DNA of 64,000 nucleotides from Pseudomonadota bacterium (GCA_021845595.1 JAJZVV010000001.1:372001-436000), one strand, 5' to 3'; positions 38,587 to 50,368 are shown, counted from the first letter of the stretch. The notes: a model not told the origin generated them from the letters alone. Translations and numbers: made by a program.

Positions 38587-38904
38587 CGGCCTCAGTATCC
38601 CACCGCCCCCGTCCATTACGGTCCCACTCCCAAGTTACTCCAACCCCCTGGCTGGGCCAAGGAAACGCCCAGGCGTAACGAACGGCTCCGCGCCGCGGGT
38701 GCGCGCCCTGGCCCGCAAGCGAGCCGACGCTCGGCGGCGGGAGAGCCCTGGCGGGTTCTGCCATGCCGACCTTGCGCCAGGATTGCACGCGCGTTGCGAA
38801 GTGTTGCACCGCACCCCGGCAGCCGTGCGGAGCGCTGCCGGTTTGACGGCGGACCGGCCCCGCTTCTAGGCTGACGGCGGGAAATTCGACCCGAGGAGCG
38901 CGCC
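38587..38904. other. Gap between the divergent efflux operon and thiolase gene
   Basis: 318 bases without a convincing gene; ORFs crossing it are shadows. It contains the predicted thiolase promoter (38843-38872). No clear -35/-10 pair is seen for the efflux operon, though its control region must be here. Several TTGC-rich words (TTGCAC, TTGCGA, TTGCAC) cluster at 38781-38816. Confidence 0.6.
38843..38872 (+). promoter_or_regulatory. Predicted promoter of the thiolase gene
   Basis: TTGACG at 38843-38848 is a near-consensus -35. TAGGCT at 38867-38872 (18-base spacer) or CTAGGC one base earlier (17-base spacer) would be the -10. The leader is about 25 bases and contains the GAGGAG ribosome site. 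Confidence 0.5.
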
Positions 38905-40071
38905 ATGACCGAAGCCTGCATCGTGGGCTGGGCCCACACGCCGTTCGGCAAGCTGGACGATCCAGACATCGAGAGCCTGATCGGCCGCGTGGCGGGAGCT
39001 GCCATCGCGGACGCCGGCATCGCGCCCGGGGAGATCGACGCCGCATTCGTCGGCCTGTTCAACAACGGCTTCTCGCAGCAGGATTTTCCGGCCTCGCTGG
39101 TGCTGCAGCACCTGCCCGAGCTGCGGTTCAAGCCGATCACCCGGTTCGAGAATGCCTGTGCCACCGGGACCGCCGCGATCCACGGTGCGCGCGACTTCCT
39201 CGCCGCCGGTCGCGGCCGTTTCGCCCTCGTGGTCGGCGCCGAGAAAATGACCGCGACCCCCGGCCCGCAGGTTGGCGACATCCTGCTCAGCGCCTGCTAC
39301 CGCCGCGAGGAGGGCGAGATTCCGGCCGGGTTCGCCGGCGTCTTCGCCCGCATCGCCGAGCGCTACTTCCAGCGCTTCGGCGACCAGTCCGACGCCCTGG
39401 CCGCGATCGCGGCGAAGAACCACCGGAACGGCGTCGCCAACCCGTACGCACAGATGCGCAAGGATCTCGGCTTCGACTTCTGCCGCGCGGTCAGTGAAAA
39501 GAACCCCTACGTCGCCGCGCCGCTCAAGCGCACGGACTGCTCGCTGGTCTCCGACGGCGCTGCCGCCCTCGTGCTCACCGACGAGGAAACGGCGAAAGCC
39601 ATGGGCAAGGCGGTGCGCTTCCGCGCCGCCGTGCAGGTCAACGAGTTCCTGCCGATCTCCAAGCGCGACATCACCCGCTTCGAGGGCGCCGCCGAGGCCT
39701 GGCAGCGCGCCCTGGCCGCTGCCGGGCTCGGGCTCAGCGATCTCTCCTTCGTCGAATCGCATGATTGTTTCACCATCGCCGAACTGATGGAATACGAGGC
39801 GATGGGCCTCACCCCCTACGGCCAGGGCGCACGCGCGGTGCTCGAGGGCTGGACGGCGAAGGACGGCAAGCTGCCGGTGAACCCGTCCGGCGGGCTGAAA
39901 TCCAAGGGCCACCCGATCGGCGCCACCGGCGTCTCGATGCACGTCATCACCGCGATGCAGCTCACCGGCCAGGCCGGCGACATGCAGCTGCCGAAGGCCG
40001 ACGTCGCCGGGATTTTCAACATGGGCGGCGCAGCGGTGGCAAACTACGTCTCCATCCTGGAAAGGCTCTGA
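38905..40071 (+). CDS. Acetyl-CoA acetyltransferase (SCP2-type thiolase)
   Basis: 388 residues. The nucleophilic Cys is in RFENACATGTAAIH. The C-terminal catalytic region has NPSGGLKSKGHPIGATGVSMH (His) and the SCP2-like ESHDCFTIAELMEYEAMGL in place of the biosynthetic-thiolase pattern. It ends with GIFNMGGAAVANYVSILERL; the final Cys-x-Gly loop of classic thiolases is replaced by FNMGG, as is normal for this subgroup. Substrate unknown; probably acyl-CoA breakdown. GAGGAG precedes the ATG. The TGA stop is followed in the same frame by the GDCCVxC mini-gene. Confidence 0.92.
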   Translation: MTEACIVGWAHTPFGKLDDPDIESLIGRVAGAAIADAGIAPGEIDAAFVGLFNNGFSQQDFPASLVLQHLPELRFKPITRFENACATGTAAIHGARDFLAAGRGRFALVVGAEKMTATPGPQVGDILLSACYRREEGEIPAGFAGVFARIAERYFQRFGDQSDALAAIAAKNHRNGVANPYAQMRKDLGFDFCRAVSEKNPYVAAPLKRTDCSLVSDGAAALVLTDEETAKAMGKAVRFRAAVQVNEFLPISKRDITRFEGAAEAWQRALAAAGLGLSDLSFVESHDCFTIAELMEYEAMGLTPYGQGARAVLEGWTAKDGKLPVNPSGGLKSKGHPIGATGVSMHVITAMQLTGQAGDMQLPKADVAGIFNMGGAAVANYVSILERL

Positions 40072-40131
40072 CCCACGGACCTCCGCTCGGTCATCACCTG
40101 CCCGGCATGCGGGGCCTCATACACTGAGACG

Positions 40132-40287
40132 ATGCCGGTTGACGCCTGCCAGTTCTTCTACGAGTGCCGCGCCTGCGGCCAGGTTCTGAGGCCCAAGCCG
40201 GGGGATTGCTGCGTCTTCTGCTCCTACGGCTCGGTGCCGTGCCCGCCGGTTCAGCAGGCAAGGGCGAGGGCCGGCGGGTCGGCGTAG
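40132..40287 (+). CDS. GDCCVxC-motif small protein (start uncertain)
   Basis: From ATG 40132 this encodes 51 residues: MPVDACQFFYECRACGQVLR, then [21 protein letters not shown] and a short Ala/Arg tail. GDCCVFCSYG is the signature of the GDCCVxC (seleno)protein family, in which one Cys is sometimes Sec; here it is Cys. Family members usually have about 15-20 more N-terminal residues with a CxxC. That sequence (VITCPACGAS) is encoded in frame just upstream at about 40090-40119, but no ATG, GTG or TTG exists between it and the thiolase stop at 40071. ACG at 40075 has a well-placed AAGG. The 3' end overlaps thiD (opposite strand) by 37 bases. Role unknown, likely thiol/metal-related. Confidence 0.75.
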   Translation: MPVDACQFFYECRACGQVLRPKPGDCCVFCSYGSVPCPPVQQARARAGGSA

Positions 40288-41072
40288 ACGGCGTGGTTGA
40301 GCGGACCATGCCCGGCGCCGAAGCCGGGCGCCGCCCCGATCGCGGCCTGAACATAGGCGCGCGCCCGCCGCACGGACGCCCCCAGATCCAGCCCCTGGGC
40401 CAGCCCCGTCGCGATGCCGCTGGCCAGGGTGCAGCCCGTGCCATGGGTGTGGCGGCTGCCGATGCGGGGCGATTCGAACGTTTCCACGCCGTCCAGCGTC
40501 GCCAGCAGATCCACCACGTGCGGCCCGGGCAGATGGCCTCCCTTCAGCAGCACCGCTGGCACCCCCAGCGTCAGCAGCGCCGCCGCCGCCTCGTGCATGT
40601 CCGCCAGCGAGGCGATCGGCATGCCGGCGAGGACCTCGGCTTCCGGAATGTTCGGCGTCAGCAGGCTTGCCAGCGGCAGCAGCCGGCGCTTGAGCATCGC
40701 CACCGCCTCGATCGCCAGCAGGCTCTGCCCCGCCGTCGAGGCCAGCACGGGATCCACGACCAGCGGAACGGCGTCGTGCATCTCGAGCACGGTACAGACC
40801 GCGGCGACGGTCTCCGCATCCACGAGCATTCCGGTCTTGATCGCGTCCACACCGGGATCGGCCAGCGCCAGCTCGATCTGCAGCCGCACGAACGGCAGCG
40901 GCACGAAGTGGACGGCATGGACGCCGCGCGTATCCTGCGCCGTCAGCGCCGTCACCGCGCTCATGCCGTGGGCGCCGAGGGCGCAGATGGTTTTGAGATC
41001 GGCCTGGATGCCCGCGCCCCCGCCCGAATCCGAGCCGCCGATGACCAGCACCCGCCCGCGCATCGCCGTCAT
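40251..41072 (-). CDS. thiD: Hydroxymethylpyrimidine (phospho)kinase
   Basis: 273 residues of the ribokinase superfamily. It opens with [44 protein letters not shown], has [11 protein letters not shown] and [13 protein letters not shown], and ends the active site with [20 protein letters not shown], containing the anion hole and catalytic Asp/Cys region. It phosphorylates HMP and HMP-P for thiamin synthesis. Its start overlaps the glmM stop by four bases. No other thi genes are nearby. Confidence 0.95.
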   Translation of the reverse strand: MTAMRGRVLVIGGSDSGGGAGIQADLKTICALGAHGMSAVTALTAQDTRGVHAVHFVPLPFVRLQIELALADPGVDAIKTGMLVDAETVAAVCTVLEMHDAVPLVVDPVLASTAGQSLLAIEAVAMLKRRLLPLASLLTPNIPEAEVLAGMPIASLADMHEAAAALLTLGVPAVLLKGGHLPGPHVVDLLATLDGVETFESPRIGSRHTHGTGCTLASGIATGLAQGLDLGASVRRARAYVQAAIGAAPGFGAGHGPLNHAVYADPPALALAC

Positions 41073-42448
41073 GCCACCCCCGCGGGAACGCCCTCAGCCG
41101 CGGCGGAAATCGTCGCGCACAGCTCGCCGACCAGACGCTCGACCAGCCCGCCGTCCTCGCCCTCCGCCATCACCCGCACCAGCGGCTCGGTGCCGCTCTC
41201 GCGGATCAGCAGGCGCCCGCCGGTGCCCAGCACCGCCTCCGCATCGGCGATGGCGCGGCGCACCCCGGCATCGGCGAGCGGAGACCGTCCGCCGTGGCGG
41301 ACATTGCGCAGCACCTGGGGCAGCGGGGTGAACACCCGGCACACCTCGCTCGCCGGCCGGCCGCGCTCCACCAGCACCGCGAGCACCTGCAGCGCCGCCA
41401 CCAGCCCGTCGCCCGTGGTGGCGAAGTCCGACAGGATCACGTGGCCGGATTGCTCGCCGCCGATGTTGCACGCGCTCGCCCGCATCCGCTCGGCGACATA
41501 GCGATCGCCGACCTGCACGCGGTCCAGCACCAGCCCGTGGCTGCCGAGAAAGCGCTCCAGACCGAGATTGGACATCACCGTCGCGACGATGCCGCCACCT
41601 TTGAGCCGCCCGCTCGCGGCCCAGCTCGCGGCGATGAGGGCAAGGATCTGGTCGCCATCGATCAGCGCGCCATGCTCGTCGGCCAGCAGCAGCCGGTCGG
41701 CATCGCCATCGAGCGCGATGCCGAGATCGGCCTGGTGCTCCAGCACCTGGGCGCGCAGAAACTCGGGGACGGTCGAACCGCAGCCGCGGTTGATGTTCAG
41801 CCCGTCCGGCTTCACCCCGACGGCGACGACCTCCGCACCCAGTTCCCACAGCACCGTCGGCGCGACGCGATAGGCGGCGCCGTGGGCGCAGTCGACCACG
41901 ATGCGCATCCCGTCGAGGCGGAGGCCGCGGGGGAAGCTGGACTTTGCGCTCTCGATATAGCGCCCGGCGGCGTCCTCCAGCCGTGAGGCGCGGCCGAGCC
42001 TGAGCGGGGCGGCGAGGCGATCGGACCGATCCGCCGCCATCAGCCGCTCGATCTCGGACTCGGTCTCATCGGAGAGCTTGAACCCGTCCGGCCCGAACAG
42101 CTTGATGCCATTGTCCTCAAAGCCGTTATGGGAGGCCGAGATCATCACTCCGAGATCGGCGCGCAACGAGCGCGTCAGCATGGCGATCGCTGGCGTCGGC
42201 AACGGCCCGACCAGTACGACATCCATGCCAGCGCCAATGAAACCCGCCGTCAGTGCCGGCTCGATGAGGTAACCGGACAGGCGCGTATCCTTGCCGATGA
42301 CCACGCGATGGCGATGCTCGCCGCGGGTGAACCACAGCCCGGCCGCCTGGCCGAGGCGAAGCGCCGTCTCGGCGGTCATCGGCTCGGTATTGGCGGTGCC
42401 GCGGATGCCATCTGTGCCGAACAGGCGACGCGTCGTGCCCATGTCCAT
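41069..42448 (-). CDS. glmM: Phosphoglucosamine mutase
   Basis: About 459 residues from ATG 42448; in-frame ATGs at 42457 and 42442 are equally close to the conserved [11 protein letters not shown]. The active-site phosphoserine is in [19 protein letters not shown]. The metal-binding loop is [12 protein letters not shown] and the sugar-binding region GGEQSGH. The C-terminal phosphate site is [17 protein letters not shown]. It converts GlcN-6-P to GlcN-1-P for peptidoglycan and LPS precursors. Order ftsH-folP-glmM is conserved from E. coli to alphaproteobacteria. Confidence 0.96.
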   Translation of the reverse strand: MDMGTTRRLFGTDGIRGTANTEPMTAETALRLGQAAGLWFTRGEHRHRVVIGKDTRLSGYLIEPALTAGFIGAGMDVVLVGPLPTPAIAMLTRSLRADLGVMISASHNGFEDNGIKLFGPDGFKLSDETESEIERLMAADRSDRLAAPLRLGRASRLEDAAGRYIESAKSSFPRGLRLDGMRIVVDCAHGAAYRVAPTVLWELGAEVVAVGVKPDGLNINRGCGSTVPEFLRAQVLEHQADLGIALDGDADRLLLADEHGALIDGDQILALIAASWAASGRLKGGGIVATVMSNLGLERFLGSHGLVLDRVQVGDRYVAERMRASACNIGGEQSGHVILSDFATTGDGLVAALQVLAVLVERGRPASEVCRVFTPLPQVLRNVRHGGRSPLADAGVRRAIADAEAVLGTGGRLLIRESGTEPLVRVMAEGEDGGLVERLVGELCATISAAAEGVPAGVA

Positions 42449-42492
42449 TTTGCCCATCCCTGCCAACCCTAAGCTTGGTCCGCCTGCCGCGC

Positions 42493-43520
42493 TCAGCGCC
42501 GGCCGGACTGCACCGCACGCCACAACCGTAGCGCCTGCACCGTCGCACCGACGTCATGCACGCGTAGGATAGCGCCGCCTCGCTCCAGCGCCAGCACCGC
42601 CGCGGCGAGCGCCGCCGGCAGACGCCGGGAAGGCTTCCCCTCCCCGACCGCGTCGCCGAGGAACCGCTTGCGCGACACGCCGACCAGGATGCAGCTTCCA
42701 AGGTTGCGCAACAGTGAAAGCCGCCGCAGCAGGGCGAGATTGTCGGCGCCGTCCTTGGCGAAACCGAAGCCCGGGTCGATCGCGATCCGCGCCGGATCGA
42801 TCCCCGCCCGCTCCGCCGCCGCCACGCGCCCCGCCAGATCTTCGGTGACCGTCACGGCGACGTCGTCATACCCGGCGTGCCGATGCATGGTCTGCGGCGT
42901 GCCTCGCATATGCATGAGCACCACCGGGCAGCCGGCCTCGGCGACAATCCCGGCGGCGCGGGGATCGTGGGCGAGCGCCGAGACATCGTTGATGATCGCA
43001 GCCCCGGCACCGAGAGCCGCCGCCATGGTGCTGGCATTGCGCGTATCGACCGAAATCGGCGGGCCGCCGGCCAACGCGCGGATCACCGGCAGGATGCGCG
43101 CCTGTTCCGCCGCCGGCGCCACCGGCACGCTGCCCGGGCGGGTGCTCTCGCCGCCGATATCGATGAGATCGGCCCCCGCCGCGGCCATGGCCTGGCCCGC
43201 CGCCACAGCGGCCTGCGCGTCGGCGTGCCGGCCGCCATCGCTGAAACTGTCAGGGGTGACATTCAGAATTCCCATCACTGCGCCCCGGTCGGCGGAGAGG
43301 CCGGCCCAGGGCGGCGGCGCAGTCTGCAGGCGCCCGAGAACCCCGCGCCAGTCGGGCGGGATGTCGGTCGCCGGGAGCACCCGGTCTTCGTGGCCGGGGC
43401 GGTCGATCAGCTTGGCCAGGGAGAAGGCCGCACCGCCGGGAAGCGGCAGCGCCAGCCCTGCGGCCAGGCTCTCGGCCGCCGCCGGGCCGTGGCACAGGCC
43501 CAGCGGCTCGATCAGGCGCA

Positions 43521-43521
<1 letters not shown>
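42493..43521 (-). CDS. folP: Dihydropteroate synthase
   Basis: 342 residues, with ~75 residues before the TIM-barrel core that are typical of some alphaproteobacteria. Signatures: [41 protein letters not shown], and [21 protein letters not shown] with [10 protein letters not shown] (the Lys and Arg of the pterin/phosphate site). It condenses pterin pyrophosphate with PABA and is the sulfonamide target. The ATG shares its A with the ftsH stop (TGATG). Confidence 0.95.
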
Positions 43522-45449
<1,928 letters not shown>

Positions 45450-45642
45450 ACCGTCAGATCCCGTTGTCCAACCGCGTTGCCATGGTCATCCGTCGCCATC
45501 CAGTACAATCCCGCGTCTCTCTGCACACCGGCGGCTTAGTGCACCCCCGCAGGTTACTGCACATGGTGTGCCAACGGCCGCTGCGCAGCCCCTGCCCTCT
45601 GCCGCTTGCCACGGCATGACCGATGAAAGGCACGGCGGCCGG

Positions 45643-46893
45643 CTACGCAGGCACCCAGGACCCGCCGCCGGCAGGGCGCGGACAGGCGGGCACCAGCGCG
45701 AACGCCCGGCACATGGATAGATCAGGATAGCCGAGATGGGGCACGGCCACCAGCCGACTTTCGTGCCAAAGCGCCGGCAGCGTCTGAAGCACGGCCGCCG
45801 GCAGGTCCGAGCGGCGGCGCACGCCCCCCGCGGCCAGCCCCAGCGCGCCGAGATGGAGGCCCGGGGCCGCCGGCGCGCCGTGCCAGAGACGAAAGCGGCC
45901 ATCCCAGCACGCACTGCCCGCCGCGATCACCGGCGCCGCCATGGCGGCAGCTTCGCGCACCGCCAGAAGCCCCGCGCCGAGCCGGCCCGCCGGGAGCAGG
46001 CGGACCCCGGCGATCGTCGCCGGGCGCGGCGCGGCGGCCAAGGGCGCGACCCGCCGCTGCGAGGGCGGATAGGCCGCGCCTCCGATGGTTTGCACCAAGG
46101 CCGCCAGCGCGGCGGGCGGCAGCGGCCCGGGCGCCAGGACGGCAAAGCCTTCCGGATGGAATCGCACTTGTCGCGCCAGCGCCGTGGTGGCGATGATCTC
46201 GTCGTCGCGGCGGCCCTGCCCGGCCTGCGCCGCCCGCGCCAGCGCCCGATCCAGGGAGGCCGCGCCATCCGGCCCAGTGAGCCCGGCCCGCACGCGCGCG
46301 CGCATCGTGCGCAGGTCCGCGTTGGAGGGATCCTCGATCCACGCCATCCCCCGGGCGCGAAGGCTCAGACGCAGCCGGTCCGGATGCACGCCGAGAAGCG
46401 GGCGCAGGACACGGACGAAATCGAGCGCGCGCGCCGCCGCCATGCCGGCTAGCCCCGCCGCCGCACTGCCGGCGGCTTCGCGCATCAGCACGGTCTCGGC
46501 CTGGTCGCGCGCATGGTGGCCGAGCAGCAGATGCACCAGACCGCGCGCCCGGCACTGGCCGATGAGCGCGGCATACCGCGCCGTCCGGGCGCGCGCCGCC
46601 AGCCCCGGCCCGGGCGCGAGGCCATGGAGCGTAAGGATCTCCGCCTCGATCCCCTGCGCGGCGAGCCGGGCGCGGGCCAGCCCGGCTTCGGCGCTGGAGT
46701 CCACCCGCAGGCCGTGATCGACGATCAGCGCCACCATCCGGCCGCCCCGGACCGCCGCCCAGTCGGCGGCGAACAGCGCCAGGGCCATGCTGTCGGCACC
46801 GCCCGACACCGCCACGGCCAGGGTCGGCGCCGGCTCGAACGGGCCAAGGCGCTGCAGGGACTCGGCAAACTCCGCGGCCGTGAGCGGGTTCAC
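45643..46893 (-). CDS. tilS: tRNA(Ile)-lysidine synthase
   Basis: 416 residues from GTG 46893 (GAGG 8 bases upstream); an in-frame TTG at 46914 could add seven. The PP-loop is AVAVSGGADSMALALFA, followed by LLLGHHARDQAETVLMR and WIEDPSNADLRTMRARVR, both characteristic of TilS. It modifies C34 of the tRNA-Ile(CAU) with lysine so that AUA is read. The C-terminal domain is diverged and Ala/Gly/Pro-rich. Between its stop and ftsH is a 193-base gap in which I see no gene. Confidence 0.93.
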   Translation of the reverse strand: MNPLTAAEFAESLQRLGPFEPAPTLAVAVSGGADSMALALFAADWAAVRGGRMVALIVDHGLRVDSSAEAGLARARLAAQGIEAEILTLHGLAPGPGLAARARTARYAALIGQCRARGLVHLLLGHHARDQAETVLMREAAGSAAAGLAGMAAARALDFVRVLRPLLGVHPDRLRLSLRARGMAWIEDPSNADLRTMRARVRAGLTGPDGAASLDRALARAAQAGQGRRDDEIIATTALARQVRFHPEGFAVLAPGPLPPAALAALVQTIGGAAYPPSQRRVAPLAAAPRPATIAGVRLLPAGRLGAGLLAVREAAAMAAPVIAAGSACWDGRFRLWHGAPAAPGLHLGALGLAAGGVRRRSDLPAAVLQTLPALWHESRLVAVPHLGYPDLSMCRAFALVPACPRPAGGGSWVPA

Positions 46894-46971
46894 GCCCGAA
46901 GCCTCGCTGCCCAATGCGGGCTCATGCCCGCCGGCCGATCGGCCCGCCGGCCAATTTCTGCGCTGGCCGTC

Positions 46972-47922
46972 TCAGTGGCAGCCGGCACGCTGGCGCAGCG
47001 CCGCGGCCCGCTGGCGTACCTCGGTCCGCATCGTCGGAAACTCCTTGCCGAGCTTGTTCAGCGTGCCGCATGCGGCCGGCTTGGCGTTGATGTTGATCAG
47101 GGCATCGGCCAGGCCGAGCAGCGCGGCCGGCGCATGCGGCCCGGTGCGGGCACGGTTATAGGCGTCGTCATAGGCCAGCGCGGCCTGCTGATAGTTCTTC
47201 TGTCCCGCGAACGCCGCCGCCAGAGTGAATTGCGCGTCCGCCGCCTGGCCGCCGCGGCTCTTGGCCAGGGCCTGACGGGCATTGGTCTCGGCCGCCGCAT
47301 AGTCCTTGCGGTCGAGCGCCGCCTGCGCGTCATGGAGCATCTTCTCGGGCGTCCGTGCCGCGTCGTCCGGCTTCGCCGCAGGCTTTCCCGCCGCCCCAGC
47401 CGAGGGTTTGCCGGCACTGCCGGCCGCTGGCGGCGTCTCGGGCGCGGCAGCCCCGGCGGGCTTCGTTTCAGCAGCCGGCGGCGTCTTCGGCTGGCCGTTG
47501 GCGCCCTCCATCTGGAATTTCAGGTCGTCGATCTGCTTGCCGAGATCCTGACCCTGGTGCTGCACCGTATTGGCGAGCTCGTCGATGCGCCCGCGCTGGC
47601 GACGCACTTCGTCCTCGAGCGTGCTGACCCGGTCGAGCAGCTGAGCCAGCAGATCCGCCTGCCCGCCCGCGCCGGCCGGCGCCGCACCCGACGACTGCGC
47701 GGCGCCGAGCGCGGAGCCGCCACCACCGCCCCCGCCCTGCCCCTGCAAGGCCTGCAGCTGGTGGCGGAGTTCCAGAATCTGGTTCTGCAGCGCGATGCCT
47801 TCCCGGCTCTCGACCTGGGCGCGCGCCGGCTGGACGTAGGCCAGCATCACCGGAACGCCGAGCAGGATCAGCGCCCGCAAGGCACGGACGGCGTGGCGGC
47901 GAGCGATGGGCAACGATGTCAT
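46972..47922 (-). CDS. cpoB: Tol-Pal system protein CpoB/YbgF
   Basis: 316 residues. A Sec signal peptide ends near ARAQV (~residue 36). A coiled-coil trimerisation segment (LQNQILELRHQLQAL and LLAQLLDRVSTLEDEVRRQRGRIDEL) is interrupted by a Gly-rich linker. A long Pro/Ala/Lys-rich linker leads to TPR repeats (MLHDAQAALDRKDYAAAETNARQAL, DAQFTLAAAFAGQKNYQQAALAYDDAYNRA). In E. coli this periplasmic protein links Tol-Pal constriction with PBP1B. The start follows AGGAGG. Confidence 0.92.
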   Translation of the reverse strand: MTSLPIARRHAVRALRALILLGVPVMLAYVQPARAQVESREGIALQNQILELRHQLQALQGQGGGGGGGSALGAAQSSGAAPAGAGGQADLLAQLLDRVSTLEDEVRRQRGRIDELANTVQHQGQDLGKQIDDLKFQMEGANGQPKTPPAAETKPAGAAAPETPPAAGSAGKPSAGAAGKPAAKPDDAARTPEKMLHDAQAALDRKDYAAAETNARQALAKSRGGQAADAQFTLAAAFAGQKNYQQAALAYDDAYNRARTGPHAPAALLGLADALININAKPAACGTLNKLGKEFPTMRTEVRQRAAALRQRAGCH

Positions 47923-47988
47923 GAAACCTCCTGCGGAGGGCTCCGCCGCCGCGCCGGAGCCGGCGGTTCGTGCCCCGAACACGCAAAG

Positions 47989-48012
47989 CCGGCGGCCACG
48001 GAGGGCCGCCGG
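47989..48012 (-). terminator. Hairpin between pal and cpoB
   Basis: CCGGCGGCC (47989-47997) and GGCCGCCGG (48004-48012) form a perfect 9-bp stem with a six-base loop. On the minus strand it is followed by CTTTGCGTGTT, a poor T tract. It may attenuate transcription from pal into cpoB or simply stabilise message ends. Confidence 0.45.
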
Positions 48013-48168
48013 TCTCTGCACTGTTCGGGCAGGCTGGGCCGGCATTGTCTGCGCCGACGCCACCGGAGGCCCGCGCCCAATCGGCAACGGGCCGCCGTTC
48101 CACTCGATCCAGCCGTGGTCCGGTTCAGAAATCCGTCGCTGAATTCCTGAACCATCACACCAGACGGG

Positions 48169-48651
48169 TTACTGCACCGAGGTGATGGCGTTGCGGTTCT
48201 GCGCCCACGCTTCCTCGTTCGAACCGAGCGCGGTCGGCTTGTCCTTGCCGTAGCTGATCGTCGTCATGCGGCTCTTGGCCACGCCCTTGGCGACGAGATA
48301 GTTCTCGGCCGCGTTGGCGCGGCGCTGGCCGAGGGCGAGGTTGTATTCCTCGGTGCCGCGCTCGTCACAATTGCCGGCGATCTGCACCTTGACCTGCGGA
48401 TACTTGGCCAGCCAAGCCGACTGCTTGTCCAGCGTATCCTTGCCTTCCTTCTTCACGGCCGACTTGTCGAAGTCGAAGAAGACGCGGTCGCCGACATTCT
48501 GGACCAGATCCTGCTCGCTGCCAGGAACCGGGCCGGAAGGCGCCGCTGTCGCGCCGGCGCCGGTGGTGTTGGCCGCCGTCTGGGTTTCGTTGCCGCCGCA
48601 AGCCGCGAGCAGCGCGACCGCCGCGAAGGCGCCGATGAGTTTCATGTTCAT
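48169..48651 (-). CDS. pal: Peptidoglycan-associated lipoprotein Pal
   Basis: 160 residues. The lipobox LLAAC (Cys ~18) is followed by a Thr/Ala-rich linker and an OmpA-like peptidoglycan-binding domain: FFDFDKSAVKKEGKDTLDKQ, IAGNCDERGTEEYNLALGQRRANAAENYL, TISYGKDKP. The Asp and Arg of the DAP-binding site are present. It anchors the outer membrane to peptidoglycan and interacts with TolB. Start ATG 48651 (MNMKLIG) has AGGGA upstream. It is separated from tolB by 224 bases with its own predicted promoter. Confidence 0.97.
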   Translation of the reverse strand: MNMKLIGAFAAVALLAACGGNETQTAANTTGAGATAAPSGPVPGSEQDLVQNVGDRVFFDFDKSAVKKEGKDTLDKQSAWLAKYPQVKVQIAGNCDERGTEEYNLALGQRRANAAENYLVAKGVAKSRMTTISYGKDKPTALGSNEEAWAQNRNAITSVQ

Positions 48652-48754
48652 TGTGGTGCGTCCCTGGATCTGGGTGCCAAGCCATTTAGCAGAGGATGAT
48701 GGCGCGATTCGTTTCTTCGCCTCCCCCGGCGCATCAGCGGGAGAAGCCTTGCGC

Positions 48755-48783
48755 CCATTACGCAGCGCAAGGCGTTCGGTCAA
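48755..48783 (-). promoter_or_regulatory. Predicted pal promoter overlapped by a 9-bp inverted repeat
   Basis: On the minus strand, TTGACC (48778-48783), a 17-base spacer and TAATGG (48755-48760) form a good promoter about 105 bases before the pal start. GCCTTGCGC (48746-48754) and GCGCAAGGC (48765-48773) are perfect inverted arms that bracket the -10 element, an operator-like arrangement. Confidence 0.5.
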
Positions 48784-48875
48784 GACGTCTGCCTTTGTTT
48801 TCCGCACTTTGCCATGGTTTTGTGGCGATGGCAGCCATCCCCTCCGCGCGGATGCGCAATCGGCGCGGGACGGGC

Positions 48876-50315
48876 TCACGCCCCCAGTGGTGACCAGGCC
48901 GGGTCGGTAGCGTCGGTCGGCGTCGATACGCTGCGCTCATTGAAGCCGGTGATGTCGACGCTGACCAGCCGCGTGCCGTAACCCGCCCCCCGGCTGTCGC
49001 GGGCCGGTGACGTGCGCCAGAACATGAGCACCCGCCCGTTCGGGCAGAAGGTCGGGCCTTCAACGGCATAGGCCTGCGACAGAATGCGCTCGCCGGTGCC
49101 GTCGGGATGCATGACGCCGATGCCCCAGCTATCGCCGCCGAGCCGCGTGAAGGCGATGAGATCGCCGCGCGGTGACCAGACGGGCGTGGCATAGCGCCCC
49201 TGCCCGTAGCTGATCCGTTTCACTCCCGAGCCGTCCGCGTTCATCACGTAGAGCTGCTGATCGCCATCGCGGTCCGAGTTGAAGACGATCTGCTTGCCGT
49301 CGGGACTGAAACAGGGGCTGACGTCGATCGCGCCGGAATCGGTGAGCTGGCGCTTGCGTCCGCCGGCAAGATCGACCGCGAAAATATCCGCCCCGCCGCC
49401 GCGCGTCTCGGCGAGCAGGACGCTGCCCCCATCGGGGGAGAAGCGCGGCGACAGCGTCATCCCCTGCCACGCGCCGAGCAGACGCTGATGGCCGCTGCCG
49501 AGATCGAACAGATACACCCGCGGCTGGCGGTTGGCGAAGCTCATGAAGGCGATCTCGTCGCGCACCGGGTGGAAGCGCGGCGTCAGCACAAGCCAGGTTC
49601 CATCGCTGAGAAAGCGGTTGTTGGCGCCGTCCTGGTCCATGATCGCCAGCCGGGTGATCCGCCGCCCGCGCGGGCCGGTGCCCGAGACATAGACCACCCT
49701 CGTATCGAAATACCCTTTCTCGCCCAGCAGCCGCTCATAGATCACGTCGGCGATGATATGGGCGATGCGGCGCCAGTTGCCGACCGCGGTGGTATAGGCG
49801 GTGCCCTGGATCTGCTGCTGGGGCAGAACGTCCCAGAGCCGGAACTCGACGCGGACATTGCCGCCGCCGACATCGGCGATGCGCCCGGTGACCAGTGCCT
49901 GGGCGCCGACCGCCTGCCAGTCCCGCCAGGCCGGCACGTCGCTCATGCGCGTTGCGCTGGCCGCCTGCAGGAAGCCGGCCGGGTCGAGCGGCTTGAACAG
50001 CCCGCTGTTGCCGAGGTCGGCGCTGATCACCGCGGCCATGTCGCGGTTCAGATTGGCGTCCGCGCCCGCGGCCCCGAAGAATTCCGGGATGGCGAGCGGG
50101 ATCGGCGCGACCCGGGCGCGATCGACGTCGATCACCGCGCTCGGCCCGCTGCCGGAGGGCGACGCGGCTGGTGGCGCCGCAGTCTCGGCCCGCACCGGGG
50201 TGACGAAGCCGGGCGCGATGAGCTCCGGTGCGGCGAGGGCCGCGGCCGAAAGGCCCAGCAGGCCGCGTCGGCCCACGGTCGCGGAGCCAAGGATCGAAGG
50301 ACTGGTCAGAGGCAT
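48876..50315 (-). CDS. tolB: Tol-Pal system beta-propeller protein TolB
   Basis: 479 residues. A twin-arginine-like signal ([20 protein letters not shown]) is unusual, since E. coli TolB uses Sec. The N-terminal domain follows ([24 protein letters not shown]), then WD40-like beta-propeller repeats ([39 protein letters not shown] and relatives). ATG 50315 is preferred because it puts the signal at the N-terminus. GTG 50372 or ATG 50369, overlapping the tolA stop, would add 18-19 residues. It links Pal and the inner-membrane TolQRA motor. Confidence 0.94.
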   Translation of the reverse strand: MPLTSPSILGSATVGRRGLLGLSAAALAAPELIAPGFVTPVRAETAAPPAASPSGSGPSAVIDVDRARVAPIPLAIPEFFGAAGADANLNRDMAAVISADLGNSGLFKPLDPAGFLQAASATRMSDVPAWRDWQAVGAQALVTGRIADVGGGNVRVEFRLWDVLPQQQIQGTAYTTAVGNWRRIAHIIADVIYERLLGEKGYFDTRVVYVSGTGPRGRRITRLAIMDQDGANNRFLSDGTWLVLTPRFHPVRDEIAFMSFANRQPRVYLFDLGSGHQRLLGAWQGMTLSPRFSPDGGSVLLAETRGGGADIFAVDLAGGRKRQLTDSGAIDVSPCFSPDGKQIVFNSDRDGDQQLYVMNADGSGVKRISYGQGRYATPVWSPRGDLIAFTRLGGDSWGIGVMHPDGTGERILSQAYAVEGPTFCPNGRVLMFWRTSPARDSRGAGYGTRLVSVDITGFNERSVSTPTDATDPAWSPLGA

Positions 50316-50368
50316 GGCGGAACTCCCGGAGTTGGGGACGCGTCCTGACAGGAATTTAGGGTCGAACA

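Noticed and set aside
40069-40071. Read-through or selenocysteine at the TGA between thiolase and the GDCCVxC sequence
   Set aside because: The thiolase ends at the usual family position (VSILERL) and no obvious SECIS-like hairpin follows directly; kept only as an alternative within the start-codon finding.
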